Assembly (NCBI GenBank): GCA_001789445.1
Contig: MFZQ01000010.1
Span: forward strand, 1 to 43,045
Direction: 5' to 3'
Origin: Candidatus Roizmanbacteria bacterium RIFCSPHIGHO2_02_FULL_40_13b
Lineage (GTDB): Bacteria; Patescibacteriota; Microgenomatia; UBA1406; HO2-37-13b
Length of the DNA: 43,045 nt
Shown here: piece after piece, positions 16,244 through 23,919 of the stretch
Numbering within the stretch: the first letter of the stretch is position 1
Layout: each line of letters starts with the position of its first letter
Position numbers and translations under genes: made by a program
The notes under the pieces: model-generated
Databases searched by the model: none
What the model saw: the letters and a program-made list of their open reading frames with translations, nothing else
Told to the model about the DNA's origin: nothing

Positions 16244-17062
16244 CTATGTTAGTTTATTCAGCCTCTTTTTGATGTTTTGAAAATGGCCGATCATTTCGTC
16301 CTCAAAGCTTTTTGGCTTTGATTGATTGTAGTAATCTCCCCCCATTTTATAATCAAATATCTTTTTCTCCACTCCACCAGTTCGTAGTGATTGAACTGTT
16401 GCGAGGCTATATTTACGAAGCAACGTTAATCTGCCTTCCCGTTTAAATCGACGAATTGACACTCGCATTGAAACTTGCTTTACTATTTTAGTTTGGACAC
16501 CCATTTCTTTGGCTCTTCGTACAATCTCATGATCTTCAGCCATGAAAAGCTTCTCATTAAAACCTTCTAAATGATTGAAGAAGTTTCGTTCAAAAATCAT
16601 TCCGAATCCAAGTGATAGGGGGAGATTTGTAATTTGGGACGCATCAACAACCCAATTGAGCATATTAAAAAATGCTTTATCTTGGAAAAACCGTTCAATT
16701 GAAAAATATTGGGGTAAACACAATAAATATTTATATATAAGTAAGTTTTTTTTGAGACGAGTAAGAAAAGATGGCAATATACGTATATCTGCATCAAAGA
16801 AAACGAGATATTCTCCTGTAGCCTGTTGTGCTCCTATATTACGTTGGTATGAAACGCTTCGCTTTTTTACAGAAATAAGTTTGAGTGGAATTTTGTCCTC
16901 GAAACTTCTCACAATCTGGGGAGTTTTATCTTCTGAATTACCATCAACAACTATGAGTTCGAAATCGCGCTCTTCTTGTTTCTCAATATCGCCCAAAAGC
17001 TTGGGCAACATTTTCTCTTCATTGAGGGTTGGGATAATGATGGTAAAAAATGGCGGTTTCAT
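16244..17062 (-). CDS. Glycosyltransferase family 2
   Basis: 272 aa. N-terminal GT-A fold: FTIIIPTLNEEKMLPKLLGDI, VVDGNSEDKT (nucleotide-binding Asp), and the metal-binding DAD in EYLVFFDADIRI at residues about 90-101. MAEDHE at about residue 180 corresponds to the acceptor/catalytic ED motif. The C-terminal part is basic and lacks an obvious membrane helix. It transfers a sugar from a nucleotide-sugar to a lipid or glycan acceptor at the cytoplasmic membrane. It is divergent from the GT4 gene and shares an overlapping bidirectional TATAAT with it, so the two are likely expressed together. Confidence 0.9.
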   Translation of the reverse strand: MKPPFFTIIIPTLNEEKMLPKLLGDIEKQEERDFELIVVDGNSEDKTPQIVRSFEDKIPLKLISVKKRSVSYQRNIGAQQATGEYLVFFDADIRILPSFLTRLKKNLLIYKYLLCLPQYFSIERFFQDKAFFNMLNWVVDASQITNLPLSLGFGMIFERNFFNHLEGFNEKLFMAEDHEIVRRAKEMGVQTKIVKQVSMRVSIRRFKREGRLTLLRKYSLATVQSLRTGGVEKKIFDYKMGGDYYNQSKPKSFEDEMIGHFQNIKKRLNKLT

Positions 17063-17085
17063 AATACAATGTTCAATCTGCGTAT

Positions 17086-17093
17086 ATTATAAT
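17086..17093. promoter_or_regulatory. Overlapping bidirectional -10 boxes
   Basis: The 8-mer ATTATAAT holds TATAAT on the plus strand (17088-17093, 4 nt before ATG 17098 and 7 nt before ATG 17101 of the GT4 gene) and TATAAT on the minus strand (17091-17086, about 23 nt before the GT2 ATG). One symmetric -10 may fire in both directions. Confidence 0.5.
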
Positions 17094-17097
17094 ACTT

Positions 17098-18285
17098 ATG
17101 ATGAAGATTGCAATTTTCTCCGATGCGTTTTATCCGCAAGTTAATGGTGTGGTCACTCATATTTTGAATATCGTACCACTTGTTGCAAAAAAAGCAGAGG
17201 TTCACTTATTTGTACCCAACTTCAACAAACCATATCCCGAAAAAATTGAGAATTGCTTTATACATTATGTACCAAGTTTACCGCTCCCCGTTTACCCAGA
17301 TTTTCGCCTCACATCAATCTATTATCCAGGACTCATGGACAAAATTAAGAAAATCAATCCAGATATTATTCATGTTGAGGCACCAGCAACGCTGGGCTGG
17401 TGTGGAGTGATTATTGCCCAAAAATTGCATGTTCCGATTGTAGGAACATTTCATACCTATTTTACCGATCCAGGATTTTTGAGAATTATGAAGCTCGATA
17501 TTGTAGGTCTTGATAAAGCGAAGTGGTTTATCAATGCACTCTGGAAATACTCAAATTGGTTTTACAACAAGGCAGTTGTGACGATTGCCCCGACAAAATT
17601 GGTCGCAAATGATCTCATTAAGCATAAAATTAAGTCAAAAGTAGAAGTAATAAGCGTAGGTATCGATACAAAACCATATCAGCAATTTAACAATTTAACA
17701 ATTCAACAATTCAAAGAAAAATACATTCTAAGTTTGGGTCGGATTGCTCAAGGAAAATCGCTTGATATTTTGGTCAAAGCATTTGCGAAAGCGAGTAAGG
17801 ATGTGCCTGATGTACGACTCAAAATAGCTGGTGACGGCCCTATGCTTGCGGAACTTAAGAATTTGGTAAAAGAGCTCGATATTGAGGAAAAAGTTGACTT
17901 TATTGGGTTTTTACAGAGAGATGAAAAAGTGGCACTGTTTAAGAATGCTACGTGCTTTATTTCAACAAGTATTAGTGAAACATTCGGACTTACTTTTTTG
18001 GAGGCCATGAGTTGTGGAACTCCGGTAATTGGAGCACGTGCCGGAGGAAGCTATGAAATTATCAAAGATTATGGAATTACGTGTGAGGCAGAAGATATTG
18101 ATGCGTTCACAGAAGCGATCATACAAGTTTGTACGGATGAAAAACTGCATAGTGAGCTTTCAAAAAAGGCCCTTGAAGGGGTAAAACCGCATACTGTAGA
18201 AAAAACCGCCGAAAAATTGCTTGAACTTTACGCTTCAGTAAGTACTACTTCTTCTGCGCCACGTACATCTCCTCAACTTCCGTAA
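17098..18285 (+). CDS. Glycosyltransferase family 4 (MgtA/PimB-like)
   Basis: 395 aa. N-terminal IAIFSDAFYPQVNGVVTHI (acceptor domain with the G-rich loop), DIIHVEAPATLGWCGV, and VGTFHTYF. The C-terminal GT-B donor domain has LSLGRIAQGKSLDILVKAF, LKIAGDGP, and ETFGLTFLEAMSCGTPVIGARAGG with the EX7E motif. The family transfers mannose or glucose to lipids such as diacylglycerol or polyprenol. Residues YQQFNNLTIQQFKEKY at the domain junction are encoded by a CAATTTAA tandem repeat, so they are probably a recent low-complexity insertion in the interdomain linker. The 3' end overlaps convergent DNA ligase by 41 nt. The start ATGATG offers two candidate codons. Confidence 0.9.
   Translation: MMKIAIFSDAFYPQVNGVVTHILNIVPLVAKKAEVHLFVPNFNKPYPEKIENCFIHYVPSLPLPVYPDFRLTSIYYPGLMDKIKKINPDIIHVEAPATLGWCGVIIAQKLHVPIVGTFHTYFTDPGFLRIMKLDIVGLDKAKWFINALWKYSNWFYNKAVVTIAPTKLVANDLIKHKIKSKVEVISVGIDTKPYQQFNNLTIQQFKEKYILSLGRIAQGKSLDILVKAFAKASKDVPDVRLKIAGDGPMLAELKNLVKELDIEEKVDFIGFLQRDEKVALFKNATCFISTSISETFGLTFLEAMSCGTPVIGARAGGSYEIIKDYGITCEAEDIDAFTEAIIQVCTDEKLHSELSKKALEGVKPHTVEKTAEKLLELYASVSTTSSAPRTSPQLP
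17683..17714. repeat. CAATTTAA tandem repeat inside the GT4 gene
   Basis: Four 8-nt units (CAATTTAA, CAATTTAA, CAATTCAA, CAATTCAA) read in frame as QFNNLTIQQF. Eight-nt units change frame each time, so the copy number in an ORF is constrained; the same motif lies upstream of the GDPD gene. Confidence 0.75.
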
Positions 18286-20026
18286 GAGAGGTTGCGTCAG
18301 TTGGCCGCTTGTCTTCTCTAATCGCCTCAAGACGCGGGAAACGAAGTGCATATCCAGGTACATCTACCTCAAAGCCTCCTCCACTTTTTGTACGTTTGAG
18401 CAAACGTCCCGCGGTGTGAATTGATGATCGAGTGAGTTCATCTGCGCGAATTTCAAGCACTATTTCTGGTTTTACCCACACGTCCGGATTCATCAGGTCA
18501 TCACAGTCATAAAGCGCTGGTTTTGCGCTCGATTTGAGCACTTGAGATTTTTTGAACATAAGTCTCCATTCATCATCCGTCAGGCCTGTTCCAATCTTTG
18601 CAACAGTTACAAATTTATCTGTTTTTACATCATATACTCCCACAAGAATTGCGCCAATTCCAAACCCAGACCGTTTCCCCTTACCAAAATCGTAGCCCAT
18701 GACTAAACAATCGATCGTGTCATCTATTTTTGAGCTATAACTCCGTTTATATTTTATCCAGTTAAATCCACGAGCTCCAGGCTGATATGGACCGTCGTCT
18801 CGCTTGATCATAATTCCTTCCAAGCCCTTTGAGATTGCGTCTTCAAACTCGATCTCAATTTGATGAGAATTTTCCATTTTTTGTAGCGGCGAAATGAGAA
18901 TTGTATCAACTGCAACATCTCCTGATACTTTTATGGTGCTATTAAGTAATAATCGTCTCTCAATATGTGGTTTATGGATGAGATTTTGACCGTTTAAATA
19001 GAGAATATCGAACGCAAAAAGTCGAAGTGGAATCTCCACCACTTTTTCACTAATATTGTATTTTCTTTTTCGTTGAACTGTTTCTTGAAATGGTAAAAAT
19101 CCACCCGTTTGAATGTCATATCCAATTGCTTCCCCTTCAAGAATAATCTCCTTGGCCGTAACTTCTTTTTCTATTCCAGCAACAATATCCGGATACATGT
19201 GTGTCACGTCATCAAGTCCACGTGAATAGAGTTTTGTATCGTGCTTATTATGATGAATTTGTAGACGAAATCCATCATATTTGGGTTCAATTATTCCTCG
19301 TTCCACTTTTTCCATGATTTTCTCAACCGAAGCCAAGCGTTCTGCCTTCATCATAATAATGGGAGTGAAAAGAACGGGACCTATCTTTGAAAGTCCTTCA
19401 ATACCCTTTTCTTTTATTGTTTTTCCCAAGAGCCCGAGATCCGGGTTAACCTGATACACTTCCTCTATTTGTTTCCGAAGCGTTTTTCCTCCGGTGAGCA
19501 TCCATGAAAAAGCATCAAGAATCGTCATATCAGAAAAGCCCAAACGAAGTGTATTGGTTGGAATTCGAGCGATAAATCGACACGAAAGTGCATCGAGGCT
19601 CTGTGCAAGCTCGATAATGATCGAGGCCTTGATATCTTGTGAACCAGTGCCCGTAACTTGAGTAAGTTTATAGAGTTTTTCAAAAACTTCTTCAATCGAA
19701 AGGTCGCTCTCCCCAATTACTGTTATACTTCCTCGAAGCTCCTCAATTGTTGTCCCTAAATCACCATTTTTCTGGTACACCTGGTCAAATTGTTTTTTAT
19801 CAATTTGTAAGCCTGAAATAAATGCTTTTGTAAGAAGCTTTTCTGCCATACCAAAATCAGCTTTTTTATAGAGCGGAACAACGCTACCTTGCAATAAATA
19901 GAGTACTTTATCAATTTCCTGCGCGTTTGTCACAGTAAAAAGTTCCGCCAAAATCTCCGTCATTGTAAGCCGAGAAGGCGTTTTTTCTATCCGATCAAAA
20001 AATAAGGAAAGTTCGTGGAAAGTCAT
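18245..20026 (-). CDS. ATP-dependent DNA ligase (archaeal/eukaryal type I-like)
   Basis: 593 aa. An N-terminal helical DNA-binding domain (to about residue 205) has the conserved FSDMTILDAF-like segment. The adenylation domain has motif I EPKYDGFRLQIH with the nucleotidyl-accepting Lys, motif III LRLFAFDILYLNG, motif IV EGIMIKRDDGPYQPGARGFNWIKYKRSY with motif V WIKYKR, then an OB-fold domain with KSGGGFEV and ALRFPRLEAIREDK. It seals nicks using ATP. This is the long, archaeal LigI-like architecture rather than the small bacterial LigD type. No Ku or other NHEJ gene is next to it. A TATAAT box ends 7 nt before the ATG. Confidence 0.95.
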   Translation of the reverse strand: MTFHELSLFFDRIEKTPSRLTMTEILAELFTVTNAQEIDKVLYLLQGSVVPLYKKADFGMAEKLLTKAFISGLQIDKKQFDQVYQKNGDLGTTIEELRGSITVIGESDLSIEEVFEKLYKLTQVTGTGSQDIKASIIIELAQSLDALSCRFIARIPTNTLRLGFSDMTILDAFSWMLTGGKTLRKQIEEVYQVNPDLGLLGKTIKEKGIEGLSKIGPVLFTPIIMMKAERLASVEKIMEKVERGIIEPKYDGFRLQIHHNKHDTKLYSRGLDDVTHMYPDIVAGIEKEVTAKEIILEGEAIGYDIQTGGFLPFQETVQRKRKYNISEKVVEIPLRLFAFDILYLNGQNLIHKPHIERRLLLNSTIKVSGDVAVDTILISPLQKMENSHQIEIEFEDAISKGLEGIMIKRDDGPYQPGARGFNWIKYKRSYSSKIDDTIDCLVMGYDFGKGKRSGFGIGAILVGVYDVKTDKFVTVAKIGTGLTDDEWRLMFKKSQVLKSSAKPALYDCDDLMNPDVWVKPEIVLEIRADELTRSSIHTAGRLLKRTKSGGGFEVDVPGYALRFPRLEAIREDKRPTDATSLTEVEEMYVAQKK

Positions 20027-20033
20027 ACTCGTT

Positions 20034-20039
20034 ATTATA
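20034..20039 (-). promoter_or_regulatory. -10 box TATAAT for DNA ligase, leaderless
   Basis: TATAAT with a 7-nt gap to the ligase ATG; no Shine-Dalgarno in the gap. Confidence 0.6.
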
Positions 20040-20072
20040 CTAGAGAGATCGAGGGCTGGAGAGTTAGATAAT

Positions 20073-20159
20073 CGAGCGTAGATACCTGTTTCGAGAACAA
20101 CTGGGGTGCCAGTTTAAAGCGGGGGTCCCCACTTGTTCGAGAAATGGGTATCAAGCGAG
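20073..20159. repeat. Imperfect long palindrome, second repeat family
   Basis: Outer arms CGAGCGTAGATACC and GGTATCAAGCGAG, inner arms near TTTCGAGAACAACTGGGG and CCCCACTTGTTCGAGAAA; the element is about 87 bp and would fold into one long hairpin. It shares its GGTATCAAGCGA end with 16225-16236. It fills the gap between DNA ligase and the small membrane protein. Confidence 0.65.
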
Positions 20160-20163
20160 ATTA

Positions 20164-20346
20164 TTATTTAAATAAAAACAAGTATGCCAGGGCGATGATG
20201 ACGAGAAATACGATTCCGACAATGAAGATGAAAAATCCATCCTCTTGGTGGACCATTTTGTACAGTCCTTCGAACATGAAGGTGAGAGCAAAAAGCGAAG
20301 GTAGAACGAAGGCAATATAAATAAATTCAGGCGCTTTAGTGTCCAT
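20164..20346 (-). CDS. Small membrane protein, two transmembrane segments
   Basis: 60 aa: MDTKAPEFIYIAFVLPSLFALTFMFEGLYKM is the first helix with flanks, then a charged HQED turn, then FFIFIVGIVFLVIIALAYLFLF. It is an N- and C-anchored hairpin protein with no known family that I recognise. TAGAAT (20356-20361) ends 9 nt before the ATG and overlaps the stop codon of the upstream Fic gene. The overlapping 68-aa ORF in another frame is a shadow. Confidence 0.65.
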   Translation of the reverse strand: MDTKAPEFIYIAFVLPSLFALTFMFEGLYKMVHQEDGFFIFIVGIVFLVIIALAYLFLFK

Positions 20347-20358
20347 TCTAATTTCATT

Positions 20359-21402
20359 CTACACCATTACATACCGTGCCGCTTTTGTTTTCCCAATTTT
20401 CTTGATAATCCCTTTTTCTATGAGATCTTTAACATCACGAAGTACTGTATCTTCTGAAACATCATCAAATACAGAGTTAAATGATTGATTCTGCAAATAT
20501 CCGATACTTTGAATGTACTCGATAATCTTCGTTTGTCGATCCGTCAGGAAGACTTGTTTTCCCCCCAATTTCTGTTTCAAATATGTATCTTTTGAAAGTC
20601 GAAGTACATTTAACTTAACTCTCTCAAACTCAATAGATACGCCCCGGACAAAGTATTCAAGCCAAGAAGTGAGGTCACCATCGGAAGCCTTATGTAAATT
20701 TTCATAGTACGAGTATGCGTCTTTGTCATAAAACTCCTCAAGCGAGAAAAAACGACGAATATCATATTTTCCTAGGAATAAGATGAGTGTTGCAAGCGCC
20801 CTCGACACTCGCCCATTTCCATCGATAAACGGGTGGATGCGAACAAGCTCGTGATGCACAATACCAGCTTTTAATATTGGGTGAATTTCTTCGTCACTGT
20901 ATTTATTGATCCAATACAGGAATTCACGCATGAGAAATGGAACTTCAAGTGGTGCGGGAGGGCGAAATGTAATCTCTCCATTTTCACTATTTCGAATAAC
21001 CACTTGCTTCGTGCGATATTCTCCCGACTGATCTTCTGGCAAGATTTTGTGCACTACTACTCGGTGCAACTTTTTAATAAGTGCCTCGCTCACCCGCTCA
21101 ACTTCCCGTTCCGTCTCATCTTCAATTACCTCCAAAACTCGCCGGTAATTGATAACTTCCTGTACATCTCGAGCATGACCTAAAATATCCCGGCCCAACA
21201 GTACGTCTTTTGCTTCAGATAGATTTAGTTTATTTCCTTCAATATGCGTGCCATGGTGTGATTGGCGAATTATTGCGTCTTCTCGAAATCGTTTTTCCCA
21301 GAGTGGCAAAAGCGGCGCATCGGCAATTACTTCACGAGCCCCTTCTATCTTGCCAATATTACGAAGTAGTGTGTTTGTGATGGTATATTTGGGATCAAAC
21401 AT
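20359..21402 (-). CDS. Fic/DOC family protein (AMPylase) with winged-helix C-terminus
   Basis: 347 aa from the ATG at 21402 (a TTG at 21441 would overlap the preceding gene). The catalytic loop is complete: HPFIDGNGRVSRA at residues about 206-218, matching HxFx(D/E)GNGRxxR. Upstream, THIEGNKL fits the (S/T)xxxE(G/N) inhibitory helix of class II Fic proteins, so the enzyme is probably self-inhibited. The C-terminus (LTDRQTKIIEYIQ...VSEDTVLRDVKDLIEKGIIKKIG) is a winged-helix DNA-binding domain. The family moves AMP from ATP onto target hydroxyl groups. It lies 10 nt after the polyprenyl synthase stop; the target is unknown. Confidence 0.9.
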   Translation of the reverse strand: MFDPKYTITNTLLRNIGKIEGAREVIADAPLLPLWEKRFREDAIIRQSHHGTHIEGNKLNLSEAKDVLLGRDILGHARDVQEVINYRRVLEVIEDETEREVERVSEALIKKLHRVVVHKILPEDQSGEYRTKQVVIRNSENGEITFRPPAPLEVPFLMREFLYWINKYSDEEIHPILKAGIVHHELVRIHPFIDGNGRVSRALATLILFLGKYDIRRFFSLEEFYDKDAYSYYENLHKASDGDLTSWLEYFVRGVSIEFERVKLNVLRLSKDTYLKQKLGGKQVFLTDRQTKIIEYIQSIGYLQNQSFNSVFDDVSEDTVLRDVKDLIEKGIIKKIGKTKAARYVMV

Positions 21403-21412
21403 TATCCTGTCA

Positions 21413-22465
21413 TTATAAGCTTGAAGGTAGTTGGTTATCAATAGTCCTCGAAGATAAGAACCTAAAGTCTGTAATTTTATAGAGTATTGTGTCGATAAGA
21501 ACGCTGAAATCTGTTCCTACATCTTTTATGTCTAAAATTTGTGTTTTTATTCGTTTTGTGCGATTTTGGATATCATGGCAAACGCTTATTGTTATGCCAT
21601 ATTCATCAGATTTTGTCTGGAACCATTCCAAATCCTTTTTTGAAGCTTCTTGCGAACCAAAAAAAGAAAGAAACTGTTTTTTATCCGATTCATTTACTCT
21701 TTCAAGAAATAACGTGGTAAAAACCGTATTTTTTCCTTCCTTAATATCTGAATCTGCGGGTTTTCCGATACTCTTTTCTTGTCCAAACGATCCAACAAAA
21801 TCATCATATATTTGAAATGTTATTCCTAAATCGAGTAATATCCGCGACCACATATCAATCTCTTTTTGCGAAGTTTGCGCAAGTACCATACCCATACCAG
21901 CCGGTTTTTCAAATGTATATTGTGCTGTTTTTAGTTTCATTACCGTGAAAATATCATCATTTTTCTGAACATCCAAATATTCTCCAATGAGTGTTTCTTG
22001 CTTGAATGAATTATATAGTTTGTTAAGAGAGTCTTTTTGTTTTATTGGCATTTCAAGGTGAGTAAGCGCGTCAATATATAGTTCGTCAGCTATGGTGAGC
22101 GCAAGATCTCCCAAAAGGATCGCCGTTTCAGTTCTGTAAAGCTCGTGAATCGTTGCTTTTCCTCGACGGAGTGATGATTTATCGATAATATCATCGTGAA
22201 TAAGTGCGAGCGCATGTACAAATTCTATTGAAAGCGCTACTTTCCAAATTTCAGAGTCTTCTACTTTGGTACTTTTCCAGTTTTGGTATGCAAAATAAAA
22301 AATCGCAGGGCGGATATGCTTACTTTTTCGATTCATAAATTCAGAAAGTATGTCTATAAGTTTTGATCCGTCGGAATGAACTAAGCTATACGCTTCTTTT
22401 TTTTTGAGAAGATATATGTTGAGTTTTTTTAGAAATAAAGTATCAAAATCTTCTAGAAGTTTCAT
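21413..22465 (-). CDS. Polyprenyl diphosphate synthase (trans-isoprenyl, IspA/IspB-like)
   Basis: 350 aa. The first Asp-rich motif is HDDIIDKSSLRRGKATIH (DDxxD followed by RRG), and the second is IYDDFVGSFGQEKSIGKPADSDIKEGKNT, matching DDxxD plus the KxxxxDxxxGKxT pattern. The family condenses IPP with allylic diphosphates to make C15-C40+ chains. It overlaps uppS by 4 nt (ATGA), so the pair probably supplies the lipid carrier for cell-wall and glycan synthesis. The chain length cannot be judged safely. The region 3' of the second Asp motif is longer than in FPP synthase and has no recognised extra domain. Confidence 0.88.
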   Translation of the reverse strand: MKLLEDFDTLFLKKLNIYLLKKKEAYSLVHSDGSKLIDILSEFMNRKSKHIRPAIFYFAYQNWKSTKVEDSEIWKVALSIEFVHALALIHDDIIDKSSLRRGKATIHELYRTETAILLGDLALTIADELYIDALTHLEMPIKQKDSLNKLYNSFKQETLIGEYLDVQKNDDIFTVMKLKTAQYTFEKPAGMGMVLAQTSQKEIDMWSRILLDLGITFQIYDDFVGSFGQEKSIGKPADSDIKEGKNTVFTTLFLERVNESDKKQFLSFFGSQEASKKDLEWFQTKSDEYGITISVCHDIQNRTKRIKTQILDIKDVGTDFSVLIDTILYKITDFRFLSSRTIDNQLPSSL

Positions 22466-23142
22466 TTTCCAAATCTCCTTTCTCGTGAAGAAAATTCAGT
22501 AACGATTTTCTCAAGTTCACTATCTTTAAAATCGGGAAAAAGTGTATCTGTAAAAAACAATTCGCTATAAACTGATTGCCACGGTAAAAATCCAGAAAGT
22601 CGATGCTCTCCGCCGGTTCGTATAATAATATCCGGGTCAGGAGTACCAGCAGTATCAAGTGCTGAATCAAAATCGGCCTCCGTTACTTTCTCCTTACTCG
22701 TATGAGTGTTCACCGCGCGGATTATTTCATCACGACCACCATAATTTAACGCAAGAATTACTGTAATCGCCTTGTTGTCTTTAGATTCTTCTTCAACTTT
22801 TGTAATTATCTTACGAAGGTCGTTAGGTAGCTCTTCAATATTTCCAATAAATGTAAGCTTGACATCTTTCTCTTGCAGTTTTGATACATCTTTGCTGAAA
22901 TGAAGCTTCATTAATTGAAACAATATCGCCATTTCACGTTCGCTTCTTTTTCTTTCGTTTTCCGTAGAAAGGACCCAAAATGTAATATATGGAATACTCA
23001 TACGAGCCGCTTTTTCAACAAGTTCGAAAAAAACATGTTCTGCTGAATATTTATGACCAGTATCTTCTGGCAATCCCTTGGCCCGTGCCCAACGCCTGTT
23101 GCCATCACAAATAATAGCCACATGTTGTGGAGGTTTGTCCAT
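22462..23142 (-). CDS. uppS: Undecaprenyl (cis-polyprenyl) diphosphate synthase
   Basis: 226 aa. AIICDGNRRWARAKGLPEDTGHKYSAE carries the catalytic Asp and the GNRRWA motif; TFWVLSTENERKRSEREM, LNYGGRDEI and DPDIIIRTGGEHRLSGFLPWQSVYSELFFT are the remaining conserved blocks of the UppS family. It adds cis-isoprene units to make the C55 carrier for peptidoglycan and surface glycans. Its first ATG lies 52 nt from the divergent VirB2-like pair. The downstream polyprenyl synthase overlaps it by 4 nt. Confidence 0.95.
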   Translation of the reverse strand: MDKPPQHVAIICDGNRRWARAKGLPEDTGHKYSAEHVFFELVEKAARMSIPYITFWVLSTENERKRSEREMAILFQLMKLHFSKDVSKLQEKDVKLTFIGNIEELPNDLRKIITKVEEESKDNKAITVILALNYGGRDEIIRAVNTHTSKEKVTEADFDSALDTAGTPDPDIIIRTGGEHRLSGFLPWQSVYSELFFTDTLFPDFKDSELEKIVTEFSSRERRFGK

Positions 23143-23159
23143 ACTATCTTTAGTCGTAG

Positions 23160-23188
23160 TTGACAGTAAAAATCATTTGTACTACACT
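23160..23188 (+). promoter_or_regulatory. Consensus promoter TTGACA-17-TACACT, leaderless
   Basis: Perfect -35 TTGACA (23160-23165), 17-bp spacer, -10 TACACT (23183-23188), then 6 nt to ATG 23195. It would drive the two coupled VirB2-like genes from a leaderless mRNA. Confidence 0.7.
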
Positions 23189-23194
23189 CTTCCT

Positions 23195-23494
23195 ATGCGA
23201 CCACTATTTGCACTTGAGATCGATTCATCTATTTATGCGCCTGCCAACGTTCCATCAATCGGTTCACTTATGAATGTCTTTATTCCGCTTGTAATGACTA
23301 CTGCTTCTATTATTTTTTTATTTATGCTACTTTTTGGAGGATTCAAGATTTTGACGGCGGGGGGAAGTGCCGAAAATTTTAAAAAAGCTCAACAATTGAT
23401 CACGTGGGCAGTTGTTGGTTTTGGTTTGATTGTGTTGAGCTTTCTCATTGTAAAAGTGATAGGATATATTACGAACGTACCAATTTTATTATGA
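23195..23494 (+). CDS. VirB2/TrbC-like small membrane protein
   Basis: 99 aa from the ATG at 23195 (the longer ORF start at 23078 lies inside uppS). N-terminal hydrophobic-polar lead, then two helices around a charged loop: MTTASIIFLFMLLFGGFKIL, TAGGSAENFKKAQQLITW, AVVGFGLIVLSFLIVKVIGYI. This is the two-helix pilin-like fold, with the loop GGsaenfkKAqq typical of CPR VirB2/TrbC-like proteins. The ATGA overlap with the next gene makes a coupled pair. Such proteins may be pilus subunits or small channel-like components; which is not known. Confidence 0.75.
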   Translation: MRPLFALEIDSSIYAPANVPSIGSLMNVFIPLVMTTASIIFLFMLLFGGFKILTAGGSAENFKKAQQLITWAVVGFGLIVLSFLIVKVIGYITNVPILL

Positions 23495-23919
23495 AACTAG
23501 CACAAGATGTAGGCGACGCATTTGGAAAAATAACTCCACCTCCCGGTGCATTCAATGTCGATCCAGTGTATGGACTGGGTAAAATTATCACCACTGGTAT
23601 CCAACTGGTACTTGCAGCTGCAGGAATTATGCTTCTTTTCTATCTCATGTGGGGAGGATTTGATTGGCTTATGTCAGGAGGCGACAAAGAAAAACTCATG
23701 CAGGCACAGCAAAAATTAACAAATGCAATTATTGGACTGTTTGTTATTATTGGTGCACTAACGATATTTACATATGTTACTGGAAATTTACTTGGTATTA
23801 TCAAGGTGGGTAACGGTTTTCACTTCACGCTCCCAACACTTGATGATACAAAAATAGAAAGTCGTCCAACCCCTTGTCTACTACCTCCAGGAAAAGGCGG
23901 ACCCCCTGTTCCGTGCTAA
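23491..23919 (+). CDS. VirB2/TrbC-like membrane protein with exposed N- and C-tails
   Basis: 142 aa from the ATG at 23491. An N-terminal polar part (KITPPPGAFNVDPVYGLGKII) is followed by two helices: TGIQLVLAAAGIMLLFYLMWGGFDWL and NAIIGLFVIIGALTIFTYVTGNLL, joined by MSGGDKEKLMQAQQKLT, the same loop type as its neighbour. A Pro-rich tail ends PGKGGPPVPC. The stop shares CTAA with the stop of the convergent Yip1-like gene. The two neighbours differ in length and tails, so they are probably different subunits rather than recent duplicates. Confidence 0.75.
   Translation: MKLAQDVGDAFGKITPPPGAFNVDPVYGLGKIITTGIQLVLAAAGIMLLFYLMWGGFDWLMSGGDKEKLMQAQQKLTNAIIGLFVIIGALTIFTYVTGNLLGIIKVGNGFHFTLPTLDDTKIESRPTPCLLPPGKGGPPVPC

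Noticed and set aside
23078-23194. Upstream start for the first VirB2-like gene
   Set aside because: It lies inside divergent uppS; the ATG at 23195 follows a full TTGACA/TACACT promoter by 6 nt.
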